The notes under the pieces were generated by a model that was given only the letters and a program-made list of their open reading frames with translations, was not told where the DNA came from and searched no databases. From contig JANQQM010000193.1 of NCBI GenBank assembly GCA_028289365.1, positions 1 through 44,128 of the forward strand: 44,128 nt of DNA, given 5' to 3'. Shown piece by piece: positions 1-8,174 of the stretch. This DNA is from Salaquimonas sp. (GTDB lineage: Bacteria; Pseudomonadota; Alphaproteobacteria; Rhizobiales; Rhizobiaceae). Position numbers and translations under genes: made by a program. Position 1 is the first letter of the stretch. Every line of letters begins with the position of its first letter.

Positions 1-375
1 GTCATGCCGATCCTTGCGGTTCTGACACGGATCGCAACAGAAACTGCTACCGGACTGAAAACCGACTATGGTTTCAAACAAACCTGTTCCGGCAGGATCC
101 CGGATTTCCCGATAGAAAAATCCGCCGCCCTGATTAAATGGCTGGGCCAGAGCGATGACAATGCCGCGGAATTCATGGCGCCTTTCGGGGGGCTGGCCGG
201 CACGGACAAGACCGATGGCTTCCGGTTCTCGACCAGAAACGATCACATCGTGCACTTGCGGCCCTCCGGCAATGCGCCGGAAATGCGGATTTATTGCGAG
301 GCGGAAACGGCCCGGATCGCCCGGGAACTGTTCGGCAGTGTTCGGTCGGAAATAATAAAATTCAAAATGCGCTGA
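1..375 (+). CDS. Phosphoglucomutase/phosphomannomutase, C-terminal part (5' end outside window)
   Basis: The reading frame is open from the first base, so this is the 3' end of a longer gene. The last 125 codons contain the C-terminal domain of the alpha-D-phosphohexomutase superfamily. The phosphate-contacting motif RPSGNAPEMRIYCEAE lies at about codons 86-101 and is preceded by the conserved DGFRF segment. Family members interconvert hexose 1- and 6-phosphates through a phosphoserine. The catalytic serine, metal-binding and sugar-binding loops lie upstream of the window, so substrate (glucose, mannose or glucosamine phosphate) cannot be decided. The next gene, a TRAP binding protein, starts 171 bp downstream and appears independent. 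Confidence 0.85.
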   Translation, partial: VMPILAVLTRIATETATGLKTDYGFKQTCSGRIPDFPIEKSAALIKWLGQSDDNAAEFMAPFGGLAGTDKTDGFRFSTRNDHIVHLRPSGNAPEMRIYCEAETARIARELFGSVRSEIIKFKMR

Positions 376-546
376 TTGCATACGTATTTGTTAAACAAAA
401 GTAACAGTTTGAGCACTTGCAACTGGTTTACGATTAATATCTATTGGCGCGACGTTGAGGGAGGAGGAACCCATTTCAACTTTTGGGCTTGCACCTGCCA
501 TTCACGTGTATTGACGTCCTAAAATTAATGATACTGGAGGAATAGA

Positions 547-1641
547 ATGGACCGTCGTAAATTTATAAAATCTGCGGGAACAGCAACTGCCGGCGTCGCC
601 GCAGCTACCGCTATCAGCGCACCTGCAATTGCGCAGGACATAAAGGACATGGTTATTGTCTCGACCTGGCCCCGGGATTTTCCGGGTCTGGGGATCCCGG
701 CACAGAGACTTGCAGCACGCATTACCGAACTCACAGATGGCCGCATTAATGTGCAGTATTTTGCATCCGGTGAGCGCGTAGGCGCTTTCGATTCCTTTGA
801 TGAAGTGGCTTCCGGCAATGCACAGGCATATATCGGTGCAGACTATTACTGGACTGGAAAGCACAAGGGATGGGCCGCATTTACGGCAATACCCTTCGGA
901 CTGACTTACACAGAGATCGATGCCTGGACAAAGTATGGTGGCGGACAAGAACTCTGGGATGAACTTGCTGGCGAGTTTGGCCTGAAGAACCTGGCCTGCG
1001 GCAATACCGGTGTCCAGATGGGTGGTTGGTTCAACAAGGAAATCAACTCCGCCGATGACCTCAAAGGTTTGAAAATGCGCATTCCCGGACAGGGCGGCGA
1101 GGTGATCGCCAAACTGGGTGGATCTTCGGTTTCGCTTCCAGGCGGACAGATCTATGAAAACCTGGTTTCCGGAGCCATTGATGCCACCGAATGGGTTGGA
1201 CCTTTCAATGATTTCTTCATGAAATTCTACGAAGCCGCCAAATATTATTACTGGCCAGGAATGCATGAACCGGGCGCACAGCTCGCAATGGGCATTAACC
1301 GGGGATTCTGGGACAGCCTATCCCCCACCGACCAGGCAATTATCGAAGCCGCCTGTAATGAGGAAAATGCCCGTACCATGGCGGAAACAAACGCAAATAA
1401 CGGTGCCTATCTGGCCCGGCTCATCAATGATCATGGCGTCGAGTTGAAGGAATTCAACGAAGATATCTATGCCGCATTCGGTGAGGCTGCGCAGGAAGTG
1501 CTTGAAGAGGCGCGTGATCATTCCCCGCTCTCGAAAAAGATCATGGATGCGGTCGTCGACGCCCGCCAGGAAATCGGTTCCTGGACGGCGCTTTCCGACA
1601 TGGCATATGTGCAGAAGCGCAACGAGGTAATGGGCATCTGA
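547..1641 (+). CDS. TRAP transporter substrate-binding protein, DctP/TakP-like
   Basis: This 364-residue protein is the periplasmic binding component of a TRAP transporter. It opens with a Tat-type signal (RRKFIK followed by an Ala-rich stretch ending at AIAQ, cleavage near residue 29-30). The mature part has the DctP fold signature: SADDLKGLKMRIPG near the middle, then GGQIYENLVSGAIDATEWVGP. These resemble the 2-oxoacid-binding TakP branch, but the ligand is inferred only. A purine-rich Shine-Dalgarno (GGAGG) sits just before the ATG. The permease genes follow on the same strand after about 100 bp that hold two hairpins, fitting the usual excess of binding protein over permease. Confidence 0.9.
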   Translation: MDRRKFIKSAGTATAGVAAATAISAPAIAQDIKDMVIVSTWPRDFPGLGIPAQRLAARITELTDGRINVQYFASGERVGAFDSFDEVASGNAQAYIGADYYWTGKHKGWAAFTAIPFGLTYTEIDAWTKYGGGQELWDELAGEFGLKNLACGNTGVQMGGWFNKEINSADDLKGLKMRIPGQGGEVIAKLGGSSVSLPGGQIYENLVSGAIDATEWVGPFNDFFMKFYEAAKYYYWPGMHEPGAQLAMGINRGFWDSLSPTDQAIIEAACNEENARTMAETNANNGAYLARLINDHGVELKEFNEDIYAAFGEAAQEVLEEARDHSPLSKKIMDAVVDARQEIGSWTALSDMAYVQKRNEVMGI

Positions 1642-1706
1642 TACCGAAACCGGTATCATGTAGTTTACGAAACATTGAGGCGGAGCAAAGGTTCCGCCTC
1701 TCTTTG
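1640..1706 (+). other. Two intercistronic hairpins after the TRAP binding-protein gene
   Basis: The first hairpin (1640-1657) has a perfect 7-bp stem with an AAAC loop and overlaps the stop codon. The second (1677-1700) has an 8-bp stem, GAGGCGGA pairing with TCCGCCTC, followed by a short T-rich run (TCTTT). They could act as a 3' mRNA stabiliser or a partial terminator that lowers permease expression relative to the binding protein. Function is inferred from position and structure. Confidence 0.5.
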
Positions 1707-1741
1707 GGCATGACAATTACACCGGGCGGCGCAACCTCTTC

Positions 1742-2719
1742 ATGATCGACAAAATTGAGCATCCAAAACTGACGCTGTATGCCCGGATCTTTGGTTGGGC
1801 CAATCTGGGTGTGTTAGCGGCTTTTGTTGTCAATGTGTTCCTGACCTATGGAGGAGGCATGCCTGGTGCGGCATTATTGTCGAGCGCGTCAGGCCCCGCG
1901 GCCTGGATGCAGGCAGCTTTGTATCCGGCGGTGGTGGTCATCGCTGTCCTGTTTGTCTCTCGATCACCGGACATGACATTGAGGGACGAGGCCGACCGGA
2001 TTACCCGATTGAACAATTTCATCATCCGTGCGGCATTCTGGTCGGTATTGATCATCGGGGTTGTCGATGCGGCAGTCACGTTTCTGCGCGTCGAAGGTTT
2101 GCTGACCCTGTTTATCGGAGAGGACCTGAACCGCGAACTTGGCCGCTCCCAGTTTCGTGGTATCTACATTCACATTCCACTCATGATTGTTTCAATCGCG
2201 CTGGCTGCCATGACAAGGACCCTCGGATTTATATGGTTGTCATTGCTGATTGTAATCGCGGAACTTCTAATCGTATTCAGCCGGTTTGTGTTTTCCTATG
2301 AACAGGCCTTCATGTCCGACCTGGTTCGGTTCTGGTATGCAGCGCTTTTCCTTTTTGCCAGTGCATACACTCTGATAGAGGAAGGTCACGTTCGCGTTGA
2401 CGTGTTCTATGCTTCATTCAAGGACAAGACAAAAGGTTTTGTAAATGCGGTCGGCACATTGACGATGGGCATCGTCTTTTGCTGGACCATCCTGATCGTC
2501 GGCATGGGTGGCAAAAATTCGATTATCAATTCACCAGTATTCAATTTCGAAGTCACCCAATCGAGTTTCGGCATGTATGTGAAATATATGATGGCCGGAT
2601 TTCTGGGCATTTTCGCAATTTCAATGATGGTGCAGTTCACTGCATATTTGCTGAGCGCGATTGCAGACTGGCGCGGCGATCCCGGTCATGTCGACCATGA
2701 ATCGGTCAGTATCGCCTAG
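1742..2719 (+). CDS. TRAP transporter small permease (DctQ family), long form
   Basis: This 325-residue membrane protein is nearly twice the usual length of a DctQ subunit. The C-terminal half (about residues 175-310) matches the four-helix DctQ domain, including the conserved EEGHVRVDVFY segment. The N-terminal part (residues 1-170) adds several hydrophobic segments not found in short DctQ proteins. This length fits the FcbT2-type small subunits of the mannitol/chloroaromatic TRAP group. Its stop codon TAG is embedded in TAGGAGG, the ribosome-binding site of the next gene, suggesting translational coupling. No strong Shine-Dalgarno precedes the chosen ATG, so the exact start is less certain. 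Confidence 0.85.
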   Translation: MIDKIEHPKLTLYARIFGWANLGVLAAFVVNVFLTYGGGMPGAALLSSASGPAAWMQAALYPAVVVIAVLFVSRSPDMTLRDEADRITRLNNFIIRAAFWSVLIIGVVDAAVTFLRVEGLLTLFIGEDLNRELGRSQFRGIYIHIPLMIVSIALAAMTRTLGFIWLSLLIVIAELLIVFSRFVFSYEQAFMSDLVRFWYAALFLFASAYTLIEEGHVRVDVFYASFKDKTKGFVNAVGTLTMGIVFCWTILIVGMGGKNSIINSPVFNFEVTQSSFGMYVKYMMAGFLGIFAISMMVQFTAYLLSAIADWRGDPGHVDHESVSIA

Positions 2720-2740
2720 GAGGACGGCCGGAAAACTGAT

Positions 2741-5404
2741 ATGGAATTATTGTTTCTCCTTCTCCTGATCATACTCATGGCCCTGGCGCTCGGTAGTGGC
2801 TATCCTGTGGCATTTGCCTTGCCGGGTTCAGCCATAATCTCGATTTTGGCCGCAGCGATCTGTGGTCACCTGTTTGCCGGAGATGTCGACGCCTATTTTG
2901 CCCAGGGTGGTCCCGGGCAGTGGTTGAGTGCGGGCGTCACCAATCTGCGGGGCGTTTATTGGGAGACGGAGCGCGACACGTTGATTGCGATCCCGCTTTT
3001 CATCTTCATGGGGATCATGCTTCAACGATCGAAGATTGCCGAAGATCTTCTGATCACCATGGCCCAACTGTTTGGCCCGATCAGGGGCGGGCTAGGCATT
3101 TCGGTTGTATTTGTGGGAGCACTTCTGGCCGCAACGACCGGGATCGTTGGCGCCACTGTTGTCGCCATGGGTCTGATTTCACTTCCGGCCATGCTGCGCA
3201 ACAATTATTCAAAGCCGCTTGCAACTGGAACAATCGCTGCTTCCGGCACGCTGGGCCAAATCATTCCGCCATCGATCGTGTTGATCATTTTGGCTGACCA
3301 GTTAGCAAGTGCTGCAGATCAGGCAGGTACTACCCGAAAGGCGCTTTACAAAGCTTCTACCGGTGAATTGACCATGCCATCAACATTCGATGTCGCCTCC
3401 ACAAGTGCCGGAGAAATGTTTCTGGGAGCATTCGTACCTGGTCTCGTCCTGGTCGGCCTCTACATGTTGTTCATACTGATATTTGCCTTTTTCAATCCCA
3501 AAGCAGCACCTGCTGTCCCCTATGAGGGCGAATATGACCGAAAATTTGCAATCAAAGTTTTCCTGACACTGGTGCCTCCTCTGACCCTCATCGTGCTGGT
3601 GCTGGGGTCGATCATCGGTGGGATAGCCACTGTCAATCAGGCAGGCGCAATCGGTGCAGCCGGTGCGCTGGTCATGGCCGGATATCGCCTCTATGAAGGA
3701 AAGAGGGGCGCCTATTGGCCAGCCCTTCTCGCGCTTGCTTCGCTGGCTGGACTGGCGGTGCTCCTCAACAGCCACGACATCAATGTCAAATCCATCAATT
3801 CCACTACCGATGTCTGGGTCATGACGCTGGCGATTATCGCCGTGGCGTGTTTGATTGCAGCACTCATCTGGAGTGGCTGGCGGGCCTACAAGACTGATGA
3901 CACGATGCATGGCGTCATGGTGGAAACCGCGAAGACTACGTCGCTTGTTTTTATTATCTTGCTGGGCGCCGCCATGCTGACAGCAGCGTTCCGTGCTTTC
4001 GGTGGGGAGGAACTGGTTCGTGAGTTTCTGACTAGCCTGCCCGGCGGGTTCTGGGCTCAGTTCGTAATTGTAATGGCAGTAATTTTCGTCCTTGGTTTCT
4101 TTCTTGATTTCATCGAGATCGCTGTGGTTGTCGTGCCGATTGTGGCGCCCATCCTTCTCGCAGATCCCGGCGCCAATATTACTGCCGTCTGGCTCGGCGT
4201 GATGATCGGCCTGAATATCCAGACATCCTTCCTGACACCACCCTTCGGCTTTGCACTGTTTTACTTGCGTGGTGTGGCGGATGCGACCGTAAAGACGCTG
4301 GAAATCTACAAGGGCGTGATTGCCTTTATCGGCTTGCAATTATTGGCACTTTTCATAGTCGCTGTCTCACCGCCACTGGTGAACTATCTGCCGAACCGCT
4401 TGTCGCTCCTGTCTGAAACCGCACCGCCGCCGCGAAATCCCCAGCTACAATATTGCATTGAACAGTTTGTTTTCGACCAACTGGGCGATGAGGGTGAATC
4501 CATTCGCAATGCAGTTGCCAATGCAAGAACGCTTGATCTCTCCTATATTCCCGATTCCTTTGCCAAGGATTTCGCTAATATCTATGACAATGCCGAAAAG
4601 TCGCTTGACACAATTCCCGAAATCGTCTCGGCGGAAAACGCCATTGGCGAAGCTGAAGAAGGTTATCGTCCCCTGCATCGTCAGGTGCGCTCGATTGAAT
4701 CAGATATTCGCAGACATGAAGAACATATAAAGCATTACGAGACCCTGTCGCGACGAGTAAGGGGTGACGACGATGATTCGGAAAATATCCGAGCAAGATA
4801 TGAACGCCTGATTGAGGACAGCAAGCAAGAGGCGGAACGGCTATCAGGTACAATTCCGCAGGACTGGAAGGCAAGTTATGACGCTTTCGCTGAGCTACGA
4901 AAGGCAGAGACAACCGCCCGCAGCCTGTATCGCCGGGCTGTTGATTCTTCTTATGAAAGCTTGATCGAACTGATTGCAGTTATCGAAAATGCGGGTGAAC
5001 TTTCCCAAACCGGCCCGGCAATTGAGGAAGTGCGTCAGGCTATCGCTTCAATGGAACCGAAACCAGCTGGAGAAGCAGTCAAGAAGGTTGCAGATGCGGT
5101 TGGTAAAATCCCGGGTTCCGACAGTGTGGCTTCTCCGCTTTCCAAAGCAGCCCGGAATCTTCGTTCCCGCTCGCCCGACATCGAAAAGGCAAATGAGCTG
5201 ATCGATGAAGCACTCGCTGCCGTAAAGACCGAAACTGAATGGCGCCAGAAAGCCGAGAAGGAGATGCTGCCGGTGCTGACCGAATTTGAGGGTCTGACCC
5301 GTGAAACCATTGGCTTGCGCCAGCAACCTCGTCTTCCAAGGCAACAGGCGCTTGCAGTTGCCGCCTGTAAAGCGGAACACAGAGACATTTCGCTCAGTTT
5401 CTAG
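2741..5404 (+). CDS. TRAP transporter large permease (DctM/FcbT3-like) with long C-terminal extension
   Basis: This 887-residue protein is the ion-coupled transport subunit. Residues 1 to about 553 form the DctM domain, with many hydrophobic helices and the family motifs GIVGATVVAMG, ASGTLGQIIPPS and NIQTSFLTPPFGFALFY. At about 550 residues this domain is longer than the typical 430, as in FcbT3-type subunits. From about residue 560 the composition changes abruptly: the last 330 residues are hydrophilic, rich in Glu, Arg and Ala, and contain heptad-like helices around residues 640-700 and 820-860. I recognise no enzymatic motif in the tail. The frame is uninterrupted and codon use looks continuous, so the extension is probably genuine. 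Which side of the membrane it occupies cannot be told here. Confidence 0.88.
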   Translation: MELLFLLLLIILMALALGSGYPVAFALPGSAIISILAAAICGHLFAGDVDAYFAQGGPGQWLSAGVTNLRGVYWETERDTLIAIPLFIFMGIMLQRSKIAEDLLITMAQLFGPIRGGLGISVVFVGALLAATTGIVGATVVAMGLISLPAMLRNNYSKPLATGTIAASGTLGQIIPPSIVLIILADQLASAADQAGTTRKALYKASTGELTMPSTFDVASTSAGEMFLGAFVPGLVLVGLYMLFILIFAFFNPKAAPAVPYEGEYDRKFAIKVFLTLVPPLTLIVLVLGSIIGGIATVNQAGAIGAAGALVMAGYRLYEGKRGAYWPALLALASLAGLAVLLNSHDINVKSINSTTDVWVMTLAIIAVACLIAALIWSGWRAYKTDDTMHGVMVETAKTTSLVFIILLGAAMLTAAFRAFGGEELVREFLTSLPGGFWAQFVIVMAVIFVLGFFLDFIEIAVVVVPIVAPILLADPGANITAVWLGVMIGLNIQTSFLTPPFGFALFYLRGVADATVKTLEIYKGVIAFIGLQLLALFIVAVSPPLVNYLPNRLSLLSETAPPPRNPQLQYCIEQFVFDQLGDEGESIRNAVANARTLDLSYIPDSFAKDFANIYDNAEKSLDTIPEIVSAENAIGEAEEGYRPLHRQVRSIESDIRRHEEHIKHYETLSRRVRGDDDDSENIRARYERLIEDSKQEAERLSGTIPQDWKASYDAFAELRKAETTARSLYRRAVDSSYESLIELIAVIENAGELSQTGPAIEEVRQAIASMEPKPAGEAVKKVADAVGKIPGSDSVASPLSKAARNLRSRSPDIEKANELIDEALAAVKTETEWRQKAEKEMLPVLTEFEGLTRETIGLRQQPRLPRQQALAVAACKAEHRDISLSF

Positions 5405-5437
5405 GGTCGGGCATTTCCATACCGAGGGAGCACGGCC

Positions 5438-5635
5438 ATGAAGCACAAATGGCTTGAGGGTGAAGTGGAACTGACCAGGGCAATCGATGCGGCAAGCCCG
5501 GTTCTGACCGGGCGCAACGATCTGTACGAGAAGGCAACCGAGATGGTTGAATACCGCCACAGCCGGTCTTCGCTGATCAACCTGGTCAACTTTCTGCTGA
5601 GCGAAATCGACAAGCGATCAGACAAGGAAAAATGA
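5438..5635 (+). CDS. Small hypothetical protein at the end of the TRAP operon
   Basis: The 65-residue product is charged and predicted helical (MKHKWLEGEVELTRAID onward), with no signal peptide, no membrane segment and no motif I recognise. It starts 33 bp after the tailed TRAP permease gene and has a good Shine-Dalgarno (GAGGGAG) about 10 nt before the ATG, so it is probably co-transcribed. Its acidic and basic helical character resembles that of the permease tail, which makes a partner role possible, but this is speculation. Intrinsic termination follows at about 5775, although a separate small RNA may account for that terminator. Confidence 0.6.
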   Translation: MKHKWLEGEVELTRAIDAASPVLTGRNDLYEKATEMVEYRHSRSSLINLVNFLLSEIDKRSDKEK

Positions 5636-5696
5636 CCGCGTTTCGAAGTGTGTCAAAATGCACACCTTGAAAACAAGAGCCGGCCTATATTCAAAA

Positions 5697-5780
5697 GCAC
5701 GGGGACTTGAACCACCCCCTAAGCCCGTTAGACCTCCTAGTAATGAAACACCCGGCACCTGTGCCGGGTTTTCTTTTTCT
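5697..5780 (+). ncRNA. Candidate trans-acting small RNA (suhB/alpha-r8-like architecture)
   Basis: An 80-nt segment lies between a -10-like TATATT (5686-5691) and a strong intrinsic terminator. It can form a 5' hairpin (CGGG at 5699-5702 or shifted, closing with CCCG at 5724-5727) whose loop carries a C-rich ACCACCCCCU run, then a single-stranded ACCUCCU, then the terminator stem. Both C-rich stretches could pair with Shine-Dalgarno sequences. Size and layout recall the alphaproteobacterial suhB/alpha-r8 (MmgR) RNA family, but I could not compare sequences. No convincing -35 was found at 17-bp spacing, since the nearest TTGAAA is only 13 bp upstream. A 3' UTR of the TRAP operon is the alternative. 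Confidence 0.42.
5750..5780 (+). terminator. Intrinsic terminator
   Basis: The stem CCCGGCA pairs perfectly with TGCCGGG around a CCTG loop, followed by TTTTCTTTTTCT. This is a textbook Rho-independent terminator on the plus strand. It ends the TRAP transcript and/or the candidate small RNA. The remaining 250 bases to the end of iolD at 6038 show only a weak hairpin (GGGCG/CGCCC at 5802-5815) and no gene I can support. Confidence 0.85.
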
Positions 5781-6037
5781 GTGCCTAACCACCTGTTTCT
5801 CGGGCGTTTTCGCCCATTTCCAACAGGGATTCCATGACGAACAATCCGGAGAATTAACAATTCCTTAACGCGATGGGCGCAGAATTGCCGCAGGCATGGT
5901 GACGGTTTTCTCCTCCCGACCAGACCATGCATCTTCCAGGGCGGCTGGCGCCATCATACTCTCATGCGCTGGCCGTTCTGTCTTGTGATACAGCCAAAAT
6001 CCAAATTTTGAGCACAATCCTGTCGCGCGGGGACCCT

Positions 6038-7924
6038 TTACACGCCGCGTCGCTGACGCTTGCGGCCTTCTTCCCACTCGACATGGGCCTGATTGACCGA
6101 GGTATTTTCCGAGACATGCGGCGTGCCAACCTCCCACCAGGCATGGCCTTCCGCCGTCCAGCCGTCAAACGCATCGACCTGCATGGAAATCACATAGGTC
6201 CGGTCCGCCTTCTTGGCCCTCAGGAAAGCTTCCTTGAACTCATCGATCGAGTGAACCGTTTCGCTGATGGCCCCCATGGTCGCTGCATGGGCAGCGAAAT
6301 CGACCGCAAAGGGTTCCACCTCGATATTGCAGTCGGCGATCAGATTGTTGAACGAGGTGTTGCCGGTATTGTTCTGCAGCTTGTTGATGACGGCAAATCC
6401 GCCATTGTCGCAAACGATGATGATCAGCTTCTTGCCGGTCAGTACCGAGGAATAAATGTCCGAATTCATCATCAGATAGGAGCCGTCGCCGGTAAAGCAG
6501 ATCGTGTCACTGTCGGGCTCTTTCTCCTGCTGTGCGATCCGGGCGCCCCAACTTCCGGCAATTTCATAGCCCATGCAGGAATAGCCGAATTCCACGTCAA
6601 CGCTGCCGACTGTCTTTGTCCGCCAGTTTGCTGTGACTTCCGCGGGCAGCCCGCCGGCCGCCGCAACAACCCGGTCGCGCGGTTCGCATAACTCGTTGAC
6701 GGCGCCAATGGCTTGCGCATAGGACATTGGGCGGTTCTTGCCGGCTGAATCGACCGGACTGATATTGCCGTCGACATAGTTGTCCCATTTTTTGGTCTCG
6801 TCAGCCGCAAAATCCGACCAGTCTTCCGGCGCGTGATAGTCGCCGAGCGCTTCGGAAATTCGTGTCAGTCCGAGTTTGGCATCACCCTTGACCGGCGTCG
6901 CCAAATGCTTGTTGGCGTCATATCGCCCGACATTGAGCGATACCAGCATCGCGTCCTGGTCAAAGGCAGTCCAGGAGCCGGTGGTGAAATCCTGCAGCCG
7001 CGTACCGACGGCAAAGATCAGATCAGCCTTCTCCGCCAGGATATTAGCCGAATTCGACCCGGTAACACCGATTGGTCCGCAATTAAGCGGGTCGCCATGA
7101 ACCAGATTGGCGCGACCGGCAATAGTCTCGACCACCGGAATATTGTGCTTTTGCGAGAAATTCTTCAGCTCTTCCCAGGCAAGCGAATACTGAACGCCAC
7201 CGCCGGCAATGATGATCGGCTTTCTCGACCGGCTGATTTCATCCGCTGCCGCCGCGACCTCGGTTTCATCCGGCATTTGCCGTCTGATGAAATGCGTCCG
7301 CTCTTCGAAGAACGATGTCGGGTAATCCCAGACCCATCCCTGAACATCCTGAGGCAAGCCGAGGAATGCCGGTCCGCAATCGGCAGGATCCATCAGCGTG
7401 TTGATGGCCGCGGGCAGGGATTGAACAATCTGCGCGGGATGCACGATCCGGTCCCAGAATCGCGTCACGGATTTGAACCCGTCATTTACCGAAAGGGCGG
7501 GATTGTTGAAGTGCTCGACCTGTTGCAATACCGGGTCGGGTAACCGGGTAATGAAGGTGTCGCCACACAACATCAGCAGCGGAAGGCGGTTCGTGTGCGC
7601 AAGGGCTGCTGCCGTCATCATGTTGGTCGTACCAGGACCAGCCGAACTGGTAGCGAACATGAACCGGCGGCGCAGTTTTTCCTTGGCATAAGCAATGCCG
7701 GCCAGCGCCATGGATTGCTCGTTCTGCCCGCGATAAAGCGGCAGTTCTTCCTTGTGTTCATACAGGGCCTCGCCCAGGCAGCTGACATTGCCATGGCCGA
7801 ATATGGCAAATCCGCCGGCGCAAAGGCGCTGCCGCTCGCCATCGATCTCGATAAATTGTGCTGCAAGGTGTCGTATCAGTGCCTGTGCAGTGGTTAACCT
7901 GACAGTTGATTGCTGCATCGCCAT
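6038..7924 (-). CDS. iolD: 3D-(3,5/4)-trihydroxycyclohexane-1,2-dione hydrolase (ThDP-dependent)
   Basis: IolD opens the ring of trihydroxycyclohexanedione to give 5-deoxy-D-glucuronate in myo-inositol catabolism. The 628-residue protein has the three-domain layout of thiamine-diphosphate enzymes. It has a Pyr domain with the activating glutamate in GQNEQSMAL, a central domain around IIIAGGGVQYS, and a C-terminal PP domain with the ThDP/Mg motif GDGSYLMMNSDIYSS ending near CDNGGFAVINK. Length and the ring-hydrolase-specific segments (HFNNPALSVNDGFKSVTRFWDRI) match IolD rather than acetolactate synthase. A GAGGGAACAG ribosome-binding site precedes the ATG. The gene is divergent from the IolE-type gene, and the shared 250-bp region carries a palindromic operator, so LacI-family control is likely. 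Confidence 0.95.
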   Translation of the reverse strand: MAMQQSTVRLTTAQALIRHLAAQFIEIDGERQRLCAGGFAIFGHGNVSCLGEALYEHKEELPLYRGQNEQSMALAGIAYAKEKLRRRFMFATSSAGPGTTNMMTAAALAHTNRLPLLMLCGDTFITRLPDPVLQQVEHFNNPALSVNDGFKSVTRFWDRIVHPAQIVQSLPAAINTLMDPADCGPAFLGLPQDVQGWVWDYPTSFFEERTHFIRRQMPDETEVAAAADEISRSRKPIIIAGGGVQYSLAWEELKNFSQKHNIPVVETIAGRANLVHGDPLNCGPIGVTGSNSANILAEKADLIFAVGTRLQDFTTGSWTAFDQDAMLVSLNVGRYDANKHLATPVKGDAKLGLTRISEALGDYHAPEDWSDFAADETKKWDNYVDGNISPVDSAGKNRPMSYAQAIGAVNELCEPRDRVVAAAGGLPAEVTANWRTKTVGSVDVEFGYSCMGYEIAGSWGARIAQQEKEPDSDTICFTGDGSYLMMNSDIYSSVLTGKKLIIIVCDNGGFAVINKLQNNTGNTSFNNLIADCNIEVEPFAVDFAAHAATMGAISETVHSIDEFKEAFLRAKKADRTYVISMQVDAFDGWTAEGHAWWEVGTPHVSENTSVNQAHVEWEEGRKRQRRGV

Positions 7925-8001
7925 CTCTGTTCCCTCATACCGGCAGTCATTGCATGCTTAACTGCCTGCAATCTGGACCATGACCTGCGATTAAATTTAA
8001 G

Positions 8002-8031
8002 CTTGACGGTCAAGAATAAATCCAGTTTATC
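8002..8031 (+). promoter_or_regulatory. Candidate promoter of the iolE-type gene, with short palindrome
   Basis: TTGACG (8003-8008) is followed after 17 bp by TTTATC (8026-8031), giving a good -35 and a poor -10. The -35 also lies inside a 13-bp palindrome, CTTGACGGTCAAG (8002-8014). A start site near 8038 would coincide with the LacI-type operator at 8037-8050, a typical repression geometry. Assignment is tentative because the -10 matches only half the consensus. Confidence 0.4.
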
Positions 8032-8036
8032 ACTAT

Positions 8037-8050
8037 TGCAACCGGTTGCA
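8037..8050. promoter_or_regulatory. LacI-family operator, iolD/iolE divergent region
   Basis: The sequence TGCAACCGGTTGCA is a perfect 14-bp palindrome with a central CCGG, typical of LacI-family operators. The same palindrome, extended to 16 bp, recurs at 10209-10224 between the LacI gene and the ABC binding-protein gene. Two copies in the two divergent promoter regions of one catabolic island make it very likely that the local LacI-family regulator binds both. Confidence 0.8.
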
Positions 8051-8174
8051 TAAAAATTCGTCTTGTGTATGCCGATTAATCGGGAAATGCGTGGCCTGAG
8101 AGCCTATCTTCTAGCCGCTACCGCACATCAGATTCTTGACTTGCATGCGCGGTTGAAACGACAGGATTATAGAA

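Noticed and set aside
3380-4339. Long open frame on the minus strand inside the TRAP permease gene
   Set aside because: It is antisense to a well-conserved membrane domain, rich in His, Gln and Cys, and lacks any domain or ribosome-binding site. The same applies to antisense frames at 5927-6691 and 14848-15579.
5300-5404. Possible frameshift near the end of the tailed TRAP permease
   Set aside because: The last residues look Arg/Gln-rich, but no alternative frame continues a better protein, and the next gene has its own ribosome-binding site, so the stop at 5404 is accepted.
5696-5728. tRNA-like fragment on the minus strand (GTTCAAGTCCCC)
   Set aside because: The sequence around TTCAAGT resembles a T loop, but the flanking bases do not form a 5-bp stem and no acceptor, D or anticodon arm is present. 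The plus-strand sRNA reading explains it better.
5802-5815. Hairpin GGGCG/CGCCC as an iolD terminator
   Set aside because: It is 220 bp beyond the iolD stop, has a short stem and no T tract on the minus strand.
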